Shown here: positions 33,482 through 40,451 of the stretch, one piece after another
Layout: every line of letters begins with the position of its first letter
Position numbering within the stretch: position 1 is the stretch's first letter
NCBI RefSeq assembly: GCF_000960995.1
Contig: NZ_CP009434.1
Coordinates: 868,001-932,000 of the forward strand
Direction of reading: 5' to 3'
Length of the DNA stretch: 64,000 nt
Source of the DNA: Burkholderia glumae LMG 2196 = ATCC 33617
GTDB taxonomy: Bacteria > Pseudomonadota > Gammaproteobacteria > Burkholderiales > Burkholderiaceae
The notes under the pieces: generated by a model
What the model was told of the DNA's origin: nothing
What the model saw: only the letters and a program-made list of their open reading frames with translations
The model's database searches: none
Position numbers and translations under genes: made by a program

Positions 33482-33880
33482 GATGGGCTCCTGCGGTTCG
33501 TTGGGACTCCGATGATCTTTGATGGTGGCCGCCGGTCTCCGGCAGGCCCGGCAAGCCGGCGATGACGCCGTCGAACGCCACGCCGGGCCGATGCGCGGGA
33601 GATGCGTAGCGGCGGCGGAGCCGTTTGCCGGGCCCGGTGATGCCTTGCCGCGCATAGCGCGCCGGCCGGCGGCCGTGCGCCCGGGGCGGCCATGCCCGGA
33701 TTCGGCGGAATTCGAGATAGAGGCGGCGCCCACGCAGTTCAAGAGGCGGGCGAGGCGTCCTAATGTAACAAAATGTGTCGGCGCAATAGCGCGCCTCGGC
33801 GTGGGGGCCGGCGTGGCGGATCGCCGGCGGCGCGCCTGTGCCTCCCGAAAAAAAGCGCATCGCGGGCGGCTTGGCGGCTC

Positions 33881-33908
33881 TTGAAATCCCCGATCGCCGC
33901 ACTACTTT
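33881..33908 (+). promoter_or_regulatory. Candidate promoter of the hsp20 pair
   Basis: TTGAAA (33881-33886) and TACTTT (33903-33908) are 16 bases apart. The extended -35 CTTGAAA resembles the sigma-32 heat-shock -35 element, but the matching CCCCAT-type -10 is absent, so a sigma-70-like or mixed promoter is possible. It would give a leader of about 130 bases. Confidence 0.45.
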
Positions 33909-33974
33909 ATGCATCGCTCAGGCAGCCGCGATTCGCGCTGCGTGTTTCGATTTGTTTGTCGATGGGGCTTTCCC

Positions 33975-34019
33975 CATGAACGGGCGAACTGGAGCGCGTG
34001 GACCCATTCGCCGTTCATG
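33975..34019 (+). promoter_or_regulatory. Leader hairpin before hsp20, possible thermosensor
   Basis: CATGAACGGGCGAA (33975-33988) is complementary to TTCGCCGTTCATG (34007-34019) with one bulged G, giving a 13-bp stem and an 18-base loop. It ends 28 bases before the hsp20 ATG. Small heat-shock genes often carry RNA thermometers; this one is not a recognised ROSE or fourU element and leaves the AAGGAG site outside the stem. Confidence 0.4.
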
Positions 34020-34047
34020 AGGCGCCCCGATTTTCAAGGAGCCGATC

Positions 34048-34479
34048 ATGAGCGATTTCTTTTTCAGTCACGACCTGTTGGGCGAGTTCGATCGCCTGCA
34101 CCGCCAGATGACGCGACTGGCAGGCTTTCCCGCCAGCCTGCGCGCCACCCGCAGCGAGAGCTTCCCGTCCCTCAACATCGGGGACACCGATGACAGTGTC
34201 GAAATCGTCGCCTTCGTACCGGGCCTCGATCCGTCGTCGATCGACGTCACGGTGGACAAGCGCCTCGTCATCATCAGCGGCGAGCGCAAGGCGCCCGAGC
34301 GCGAGGCCGGCGCACGCGTGTATGCGAGCGAGCGCTTCATGGGGGCCTTCCGGCGCGTCGTCGAGCTGCCCCAGCACGCCGATCCCGACCGCGTCAACGC
34401 ACGCTACGAGAACGGCTGCTTGCTGATCAGCGTCGGACGCTCCGAGGCGTCGCGGCCGCGGGCAGTGGCGGTGCAATGA
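34048..34479 (+). CDS. Small heat-shock protein (Hsp20)
   Basis: A 143-residue alpha-crystallin-type chaperone. The N-terminal arm (1-40, with FFFSHDLLGEFDRLHRQM) precedes the beta-sandwich alpha-crystallin domain (SLNIGDTDDSVEIVAFVPGLDPSSIDVTVDKRLVIISGERK ... GAFRRVVELPQHADPDRVNARYENGCLLISV). It holds unfolding proteins in solution, usually as oligomers. AAGGAG precedes the ATG. A second, distinct hsp20 gene follows by 32 bases, forming the common two-gene arrangement in which the two subunits may co-assemble. The long leader with an inverted repeat suggests heat control. Confidence 0.93.
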   Translation: MSDFFFSHDLLGEFDRLHRQMTRLAGFPASLRATRSESFPSLNIGDTDDSVEIVAFVPGLDPSSIDVTVDKRLVIISGERKAPEREAGARVYASERFMGAFRRVVELPQHADPDRVNARYENGCLLISVGRSEASRPRAVAVQ

Positions 34480-34511
34480 CCTTTCGACGATTTTTGGAAC
34501 TGGAGCCCATC

Positions 34512-34925
34512 ATGAGCGCAAACAAGGAAGTGATCACCCACCGCAACCCTGCCTCGCAGGCCGACCACGAGCGCGCGGAAGGCGCGGAGCAAGTCGAGCG
34601 CACCTTGCCGGCGGTCGACGTGATCGAGGACAGCCGCGGCGTCACGCTGTATGCCGACCTGCCCGGGGTGCCGCGCGACAAGCTCGACATACGGGTGGCC
34701 GACGGCAGCCTGAGCATCGAGGCCGAGGCGGTGATCCCGGTGCCTTCCGGGCTGCGGCTGCGGCACGGCGAAATCCGTCATCCGCGCTTCCTGCGCGTCT
34801 TCACGCTGAGCCAGGATCTCGATACCTCGCGCATCGATGCGCAGCTGCGCGACGGCGTCCTGACGCTGAGCATCCCACGCCGTGAGGAGGCGCAGCCGCG
34901 ACGCATCGAGGTCCGCGCCGGCTGA
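34512..34925 (+). CDS. Small heat-shock protein (Hsp20), second copy
   Basis: A 137-residue alpha-crystallin-domain protein, clearly diverged from its neighbour. The charged N-terminus (MSANKEVITHRNPASQADHERAEG) is followed by LPAVDVIEDSRGVTLYADLPGVPRDKLDIRVADGSLSIEAEA and RVFTLSQDLDTSRIDAQLRDGVLTLSIPRRE. TGGAG lies six bases upstream of the ATG. It sits 32 bases after the first hsp20 gene and is probably on the same transcript. It lacks the canonical I-x-I tail tripeptide, ending RRIEVRAG, where IEV may substitute. Confidence 0.92.
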   Translation: MSANKEVITHRNPASQADHERAEGAEQVERTLPAVDVIEDSRGVTLYADLPGVPRDKLDIRVADGSLSIEAEAVIPVPSGLRLRHGEIRHPRFLRVFTLSQDLDTSRIDAQLRDGVLTLSIPRREEAQPRRIEVRAG

Positions 34926-35063
34926 GCAAGGCGGCAGCGGCAAGCGAGTCCGGATGCCGGGCAGCTCGCGGGTCGCGCGATGGCCGCCGGCAGGCTCGTC
35001 GCCGGCGGCCGCGCCATCGAGAGCCGGCCGTTGCCGCTGCGCGCGCGGCGCGCGATTGCAGGC

Positions 35064-35831
35064 TCAGCCGCCGACCATCGCCCGCGTCGCGAAGTACAGC
35101 GCCGACGGCCCGAGCAGGCAGCCCACGCCGGTGTGGAACGTCGAGATCAGCGCACCGTAGGGCACCAGGCGCCGGTCGGTGGCGGCCAGGCCCGCCGTCA
35201 CGCCGCTGACGGTGCCGGCCAGGCCGCCGAAGATCATCGCCGAGCGCGGCGTGCGCAGGCCGAGGAAGCCGGCCGCGAACGGCGTGCCGACCATCACGAT
35301 GATGGCCTTCACGAGCCCGGTGGCGATGCTCAGTGCGATCACGTCGGAACTCGCGCCGATCGCGGCGCCCGTTACCGGGCCCACGATGTAGGTCACCGCG
35401 CCGGCGCCGATCGTCGTCATGCTGACGGCGTCGGTATAGCCGAACGCGCGCGCCACCAGCGCGCCCACGATGAACGGCAGCAGCGTGCCGAGCAGCAGCG
35501 ACACCACGCCGATCAGCCCGGCGCGGCGCGCCTCGGTGGCCTGCACCTCGAAGGCGGTCGCGACGATCGCGAAATCGCGCAGCATCGCCCCGCCCATCAG
35601 GCCGATGCCGGCGAACAGCGGCACGTCGGCGATGCCTTTCGCGCCGTGCGTGAGGGCGCCGCCGGCGTAGGCGAGTGCGAGGCCGATCAGGATCGCGATC
35701 GCGGAGCCGTGAACGCGCCCGCGCGTGAGGGTCCGCGACAGCACCACCGATATCCAGGTCACGACGCCGACCAGCGCGAACGCGGCAACGAGGCCGTTGT
35801 GCGCAACGACTTTCTCGAGCATGGCAAGCAT
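35064..35831 (-). CDS. madM: Malonate transporter subunit MadM
   Basis: A 255-residue polytopic membrane protein matching the larger subunit of the two-component MadL/MadM malonate carrier: GIGLMGGAMLRDFAIVATAFEVQ, GAGAVTYIVGPVTGAAIGASSDVIALSIATGLVKA and PYGALISTFHTGVGCLLGPSALYFATRAMVGG are family-like. GGAGG lies six bases upstream of the start. It is 12 bases downstream of madL. The malonate decarboxylase (mdc) genes that usually accompany it are not in this window. Confidence 0.92.
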   Translation of the reverse strand: MLAMLEKVVAHNGLVAAFALVGVVTWISVVLSRTLTRGRVHGSAIAILIGLALAYAGGALTHGAKGIADVPLFAGIGLMGGAMLRDFAIVATAFEVQATEARRAGLIGVVSLLLGTLLPFIVGALVARAFGYTDAVSMTTIGAGAVTYIVGPVTGAAIGASSDVIALSIATGLVKAIIVMVGTPFAAGFLGLRTPRSAMIFGGLAGTVSGVTAGLAATDRRLVPYGALISTFHTGVGCLLGPSALYFATRAMVGG

Positions 35832-35843
35832 GGCGGCCTCCGC

Positions 35844-36227
35844 TTATTGCTCGACCGGCACGAGCGCCGAATCGTCGTGGCCCAGGCGCGAGAGCACGGC
35901 GATGCAGCAGGCGCAGATCGCCACCGCGCCCATCGCCGCGAGCAGCGCGACCGGGCCGCCCTTGAGCGCGGCCAGCACGTTCTGGTTGGCCGCCATCGCC
36001 ACCACCACCGGGATGTACATCGCGCCCCAGAACGTGACGCCGGCCTCGGTCTCCTTCGGCAGACAGCCGCGCCGGTGCAGCCAGATGCGCAGCACGATCA
36101 GCAGCAGCATCGCGATGCCGACGCCGCCGACGTTGGTCTTCACGCCGATCGCGGCGCCCAGCAGGTCGCCGAGCAGAAGGCCGGCCAGATGGCAGAACGC
36201 GAGCAGGGCGGTTCCATAGATGATCAT
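35844..36227 (-). CDS. madL: Malonate transporter subunit MadL
   Basis: A 127-residue protein with four hydrophobic helices, matching MadL (MIIYGTALLAFCHLAGLLLGDLLGAAIGVKTNVGGVGIAMLLLI ... KETEAGVTFWGAMYIPVVVAMAANQNV). It forms the sodium- or proton-coupled malonate carrier with MadM, encoded 12 bases downstream. The pair stands alone, so malonate imported here would need decarboxylase genes elsewhere, or the carrier serves another dicarboxylate. Confidence 0.92.
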   Translation of the reverse strand: MIIYGTALLAFCHLAGLLLGDLLGAAIGVKTNVGGVGIAMLLLIVLRIWLHRRGCLPKETEAGVTFWGAMYIPVVVAMAANQNVLAALKGGPVALLAAMGAVAICACCIAVLSRLGHDDSALVPVEQ

Positions 36228-36789
36228 CGTTGTCTCCAGTCTTTCTGATAGGAATCGTTGGCGGCGCGCGGGCCGCCGCCCGGCGGTTCATCGATCGGAA
36301 CGCATTCTCGGGCTGGCCGTGATGCCGGGGGACGGCACGGACAGTCTAGTTCGCCGCAATTCGGGCATTTATGAAGTTGTCCGGGCTTTTGATTCCGAAC
36401 ATCAATGAATCCCGCCGCTTGTTGCAGTTCTCGCCGCAGACTTGCTGGCGGCTGCGGATTTGGCGTTGTCCGGCTGGCGGGGGGAGGCGGGGGGGGGCGG
36501 TTCGGTGAGTGGGCCATCCCGCTCACGCGGGTTTCTGCGGCGCCGTCACGTTAGCGGAGTCGGTTCACAATGGGCGCGAGCGCGCCCTGCCCGTTTCATG
36601 CGGCAGACGGCTTCCGGGTGAGCGCGGTCCATGCACGCCACGTCGAGCTGCGCGACCACACCCGCCAACCCGGCAGCGCCGCCCCGGCAGTTGCGCACCG
36701 TCGGACCGGATAGCTGTCGGATCGAGTCGCGGCTTTCCCGGCTTAGGCGCGAGACGGACCAGCGGGATCCGCCTCGGCGCCATGTGCCG
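36228..36789. other. Intergenic, G-rich tract, no gene seen
   Basis: About 560 bases. The portion next to madL (36340-36420) is A/T-richer and probably carries its promoter. At 36479-36500 the plus strand has runs of six and nine G separated by short spacers, a potential G-quadruplex. The remainder shows no credible coding frame. Confidence 0.5.
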
Positions 36790-38418
36790 TCAGGTGCGGG
36801 CCAGGGTGCTCGGGCCGGCTTCCAGATCGATCTCGTCGTTCGGGCCGAGTTCTTGGATCGACACGCCGCGGTTGGCCGGGCTCTTGGTCTTGCCCATTTG
36901 CACGAACGGCGCGTACATCACCATACCCAGCAATAGCGCCACTGCCAGGTTGTTGACGTTGTTCTGGGTGTTCTTGCTCAGGTGCTGGCTCTTGTCCGCG
37001 ACGATTTCCGAGAGCAAGGTGCTTGCCGTGAACAAGGTCGCGCGCGCTGGAAAGGCGCCCGTCACGGTATTCTTGAAATCGTCCAGCGACGGTATCGCGA
37101 ACGACACCTTCAATTCCGGAATGCCGCCCTTGGTGATCGCAGTCGAAATCATGTCGTCGGCGAGTTCGCCACCCATGTTCCACGCGGCGCGCTCGGCCGA
37201 ATGAGCCGTCTGCAGCGCCTGGCCTGCTGCGCCGGCGCCCGATGGCGACGATGCATATGACATGCCGCTGCCGACCGCCATCTGGTCCACGGTGTATGCC
37301 GTTCCGGCGGCGAGCGATTGCCGGAACGACGGCTCCTTGGGATGCTTGTCGCCGAGCTTGACGAACTGTTGCATGCCGTCGCGCATCGCGCAGTACAGCA
37401 CGAAGGCGCCCAGGCTGGCCGAGGCACCCGCCATGCTGCCGGTGCCGATCGCAGCCAGCCCCATCACGCTGCCTACCGCCATCAGCGCAAGACGTGAGTT
37501 GCGGCTCGTGTCGGTAGCGATTCCCTTTTCCTTGTCGCGCATCATTCCGGCGACAAGCAGCGCGATCGGCGCGGCCGTCAGCAAAAGCCCGATCATCGCT
37601 TTCACGTCTTTCGACAGATGCTTGTCGCTCATCGCCTCACCCAGGCCCTGGCCGACGAGTTGACGAAGAAAGGTCGGGCCGTACACGGTCAGCGCACGCG
37701 ACACAAAGGCATGGGCGGCGGAGGTCAGCAGCTTGCCCGCCCGGTTGTCGATGTTGTTGTTGACAATGTCGCTCGCCAACTGAAGCACGCTGTTGGTCAG
37801 CGTGCGCTGCTCTGCCGTCGTGGGTTCGGGCCGGTGCTCGATCGCGAGCGCCTGCTGCAGTGCCGAGAGGTTCGCGTCCTGCTGAACGGGACCGAGCTGC
37901 TGAGCAGATTCCGGGTCATCCAGTCTATCCAAGGCGTTGGAAAAATTCGTGAAGGAGACGTCGTCCATATCCCGCAACGTTTCGTCCATATCCCCGAACG
38001 AGCTGCTGGCGTCGAAATAGATGCTGCTCGAGCTCTCCGTGTCCGCCTCGTCGGCCGCGTTGATCGTCCGGGGATCCGGTGCCTGTTCCGGCCCTTGCGC
38101 TGACGAGGCATGAGTCGTCGCACGCGGCAGTCTTCTCGGCGCTGGCGCAGACGAGTGTTGGGGCGACGGTGTGGCTGTGGGCAGCGGTGCGGCGGTTTGC
38201 GAGCGTTCGCGCGAGGACGGGCGAATGACCGGTGCCTCGCGCGGCGGCGCCTCTTCACGCGCGAGCACCGTCGAGGTCGAGGGCAGATCCGACAGCGCGT
38301 GGGAACTCGTCCGTTGAGTCGGGGCAACTGTTTGGCTGGTGCCGGTGCTTTCGTCAGCCACTGCCCCCGGATTGGGAGCGGTCGCCGCAGGGCGATGAGC
38401 GTTAACCTTGCCGTCCAT
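36790..38418 (-). CDS. Putative type III secreted effector with C-terminal membrane segments
   Basis: A 542-residue protein that I cannot match to a named family. Residues 1-125 are disordered and rich in Ser, Pro, Thr and Ala, as in type III secretion signals; 125-175 is acidic (ADEADTESSSSIYFD, DMDETLRDMDDVS). The C-terminal 350 residues are helical with hydrophobic segments (AMIGLLLTAAPIALLVAGMM, LALMAVGSVMGLAAIG, SLGAFVLYCAM, NLAVALLLGMVMYAPFV) and a late acidic tail. There is no Sec signal peptide. It has lower GC than its neighbours, stands alone, and is preceded by a perfect Hrp-type box about 104 bases upstream. The ATG at 38418 follows a weak GAGA site. It may be an effector or translocon-like protein that enters host membranes; function is unproven. 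Confidence 0.65.
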   Translation of the reverse strand: MDGKVNAHRPAATAPNPGAVADESTGTSQTVAPTQRTSSHALSDLPSTSTVLAREEAPPREAPVIRPSSRERSQTAAPLPTATPSPQHSSAPAPRRLPRATTHASSAQGPEQAPDPRTINAADEADTESSSSIYFDASSSFGDMDETLRDMDDVSFTNFSNALDRLDDPESAQQLGPVQQDANLSALQQALAIEHRPEPTTAEQRTLTNSVLQLASDIVNNNIDNRAGKLLTSAAHAFVSRALTVYGPTFLRQLVGQGLGEAMSDKHLSKDVKAMIGLLLTAAPIALLVAGMMRDKEKGIATDTSRNSRLALMAVGSVMGLAAIGTGSMAGASASLGAFVLYCAMRDGMQQFVKLGDKHPKEPSFRQSLAAGTAYTVDQMAVGSGMSYASSPSGAGAAGQALQTAHSAERAAWNMGGELADDMISTAITKGGIPELKVSFAIPSLDDFKNTVTGAFPARATLFTASTLLSEIVADKSQHLSKNTQNNVNNLAVALLLGMVMYAPFVQMGKTKSPANRGVSIQELGPNDEIDLEAGPSTLART

Positions 38419-38484
38419 ATTATTCTCGTGAAAGGTTATGAGTCGGAACAAGACGTGTAAGCCGCCGCAAGCGGAGGCACGTTC

Positions 38485-38545
38485 AATGTATCCGGCTCGA
38501 TCTTTCACCGACGTCACAATACGAACTCGCGTCGTGTGTCACGAA
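38485..38545 (-). promoter_or_regulatory. hrpII/PIP-type box with -10 element
   Basis: Read on the minus strand, TTCG (38545-38542), 16 bases, TTCG (38525-38522) match the TTCG-N16-TTCG box of HrpB/HrpX-type activators; both halves continue with T (TTCGT-N15-TTCGT). A TACATT (38490-38485) follows 31 bases downstream, fitting the YANNNT -10 and the 30-32 base spacing known for PIP-box promoters. The only gene downstream is the candidate effector. Confidence 0.75.
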
Positions 38546-38667
38546 GCCCGGGAGCCTTTGCCCCGCATCAACGGCGGCAGGCGCCCGGCAAATCCTGCTC
38601 GGTTCGAGCGGCCGGGCAAATGCTCGGTGGCGTGTCGCAGCGCGCGGCGCGGCGGCGCGCCCGGCCG

Positions 38668-39309
38668 TCACCAGCGCAGCACGCGCGGCCCGATCGCGGC
38701 ACCCGCGGCGCTCGGCACCAGCATGCCGAGCAGGTACCAGGCGCTCCAGAACGGCACGCCCATCTCCGGGCAATGCAGGCAGTAGACGAGCGTCGCGACG
38801 GCGCCCGACAGCAGGCCGCCCACGCCGCCAGCCAGCGCGAGGCGGGTGGGCGCGAGGCGCCTGAGCGCGGCGAGGATCGCCACCAAGCCCGGCACCGACA
38901 GCAGCGCGATCAGCCACGGACAGACCTGCCAGGTCGAGCCGAGCACGAGCGCGAGCCGGTCGCCCGCCGGCGCGGCGGCCAGCACGGCCAGCGCGGCGAT
39001 CCAGGCCACTGCCACCGGCGCGGCGATCAGGAGGCTCGGGCGGCCGGCGTGCGCACCCGGGCGCGCGAGCCTGGCGAGCGTGGCGAGCGCGCCGATCGCG
39101 AGTGCGAGCGGCAGCGCCAGCTTGGCCCAGAACAGCGGCGTGAGCGCGACCTCGGCGAGGTCGCGGCGCATGCCGAGCAGGGCCGCCATCAGCAGCAGCG
39201 CGCCGGCCGCGCCGATCGCGAGCGCCGTCGCGAAGCGCCTGGCCGGCAGGCGCGGGTCCGCGGGCGTCACGCCGGTGGCCAGCATCGATATCAGATCGTC
39301 GGTCTTCAT
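38668..39309 (-). CDS. NrsF-like anti-sigma factor (DUF1109)
   Basis: A 213-residue integral membrane protein with about six hydrophobic helices and short loops. It opens MKTDDLISMLATGVTP, the typical DUF1109/NrsF N-terminus, and ends with YCLHCPEMGVPFWSAWYLLGMLVPSAAGAAIGPRVLRW containing a conserved Cys-x2-Cys-like pair (CLHC) thought to matter for metal or redox sensing. Its ATG overlaps the stop of the ECF sigma gene (ATGA). It most likely holds the sigma factor at the membrane until a stress signal arrives. Confidence 0.88.
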   Translation of the reverse strand: MKTDDLISMLATGVTPADPRLPARRFATALAIGAAGALLLMAALLGMRRDLAEVALTPLFWAKLALPLALAIGALATLARLARPGAHAGRPSLLIAAPVAVAWIAALAVLAAAPAGDRLALVLGSTWQVCPWLIALLSVPGLVAILAALRRLAPTRLALAGGVGGLLSGAVATLVYCLHCPEMGVPFWSAWYLLGMLVPSAAGAAIGPRVLRW

Positions 39310-39878
39310 CGTGTTCCCCGAATCTTCGCGGCCAGCGCCTTCAGGCCGCGGTGTACTCCGATCTTCACGGCCGATTCGGACAGGCCGGTCATCCGCGCCG
39401 TTTCGGCCACCGACAACCCTTCCAGCTTCACATGCAAGATCGGCAGGCGCTGCCGGTCCGGCAGCGTGTCGAGCAGCTTGGCCAGATCGCGTCGCGCCTC
39501 GAACGGTTCCGACTCCGGGGCCGCGAGCCACTCCGATTCGTCGTCGAAGCTTTGGTTCAGCGCGTCCTGCCTGGACCAGGCGCGGAAGTCGTCGATCAGC
39601 TTGTAGCGCGCGATCGCGTGGACCCAGGCCGTCAGCGGCTCGCCGGCGCGATACGTGTGCCGCTTGTCGTGGATCGCCAGCAGCATCTCCTGCACCAGGT
39701 CCTCCACGTCGGCGGGCCGGTTCGCGAGCCGGCGCCGCACGAAGCCGCGCAGGTACGCGCACAGCGCGCTCAGGAAGCGCCGATAGGCGGCCTCGTCGCC
39801 ATCGAGGCCGGCCAGCAGCCACTGCCGCAGCGCCTGTTCGGTCTGCTGCCGAGCGGCACCGTCTCGAATTCGCTCCAT
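39306..39878 (-). CDS. ECF RNA polymerase sigma factor
   Basis: A 190-residue group IV sigma factor. Region 2 (about 25-100) contains FLSALCAYLRGFVRRRLANRPADVEDLVQEMLLAIHDKRHTYRAGEPLTAWVHAIARYKLIDDFR with the DLVQEM and WVHAIARYKLID core signatures; region 4 (about 130-185) contains LPDRQRLPILHVKLEGLSVAETARMTGLSESAVKIGVHRGLKAL, the -35-binding helix-turn-helix. It is translationally coupled to the NrsF-like anti-sigma gene, the usual pair for this ECF class (SigF-like), which is linked to metal or oxidative stress. A candidate self-promoter overlaps its start codon, so the true start could lie further in. Confidence 0.93.
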   Translation of the reverse strand: MERIRDGAARQQTEQALRQWLLAGLDGDEAAYRRFLSALCAYLRGFVRRRLANRPADVEDLVQEMLLAIHDKRHTYRAGEPLTAWVHAIARYKLIDDFRAWSRQDALNQSFDDESEWLAAPESEPFEARRDLAKLLDTLPDRQRLPILHVKLEGLSVAETARMTGLSESAVKIGVHRGLKALAAKIRGTR

Positions 39879-39894
39879 GCGTCGTCCGGGTTAC
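39869..39894 (-). promoter_or_regulatory. ECF-type promoter motif overlapping the sigma gene start
   Basis: On the minus strand GTAACC (39894-39889) and CGAA (39872-39869) are separated by 16 bases, the same spacing as recalled for SigF-class ECF promoters. The -10 part falls six bases inside the annotated ATG (39878), so either the gene starts downstream, the transcript begins within the ORF, or the match is chance. Confidence 0.4.
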
Positions 39895-40451
39895 AGGAAG
39901 CCGAAAAAATACTTTCGGCGAATGCCGCGGCGCGCGTTCGCGAGTCCGGGCGCGGGCGTGGGGCGTGCCGCCGTCCGCAGGCGGGCACGAGGCGGATTGT
40001 ATCTTGGCCAAGCGACGCGCAGCCGTCGTGCCGGAGGCCGAGCCGGGCTGCCGCCGCATCGCGGCCGCACGTCGGCACGTCGGTACGGCCTCGCCTCGGC
40101 AGAGTCGGAGCGGGCGGGGGGAGGGACCGGGGCGCAGCGCGGCATGCCCGGGCCGGCAAGCGATTCCGGCCGACGCTGCTGCGCCGGCCGGCCACCGCCT
40201 CAAGCCAGAGAATGACGGGCGGCGCGTGTCTTCAGGACGCGTTCGCCCATCTCATTCGATGCGTTGCCAGGCAGCGCCTGCCTGCCGCCCGTGTCGGCCC
40301 GTGCGGCGGGTTCGATCGATCGGCGATGCATTGCATTCGCAACCGAATGAGCGGCCAGCTTAGCAATCCGCGAAATTGGTGCCCATACCCCGAAATGGGT
40401 AGGGCGCCGAAGCGTGCCCTCGTCATCGTGTTGACGGCGCGCGCGCCGGCC
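39879..40451. other. Intergenic, no gene seen
   Basis: About 570 bases between the sigma factor gene and the 3' end of the 7TM kinase gene, both on the minus strand. Open frames here are Arg/Gly/Pro-rich shadows. The stretch 40230-40440 is somewhat less GC-rich and may hold an upstream promoter for the sigma operon, but no clear element was found. Confidence 0.5.

Larger units (their letters stand above)
33482..34047. other. Divergent regulatory region, otsA / hsp20
   Basis: About 565 bases. The otsA side is GC-rich without clear signals; the hsp20 side (33840-34047) is more A/T-rich and holds a candidate promoter and a long leader with a strong inverted repeat, listed separately. No gene is credible. 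Confidence 0.6.
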
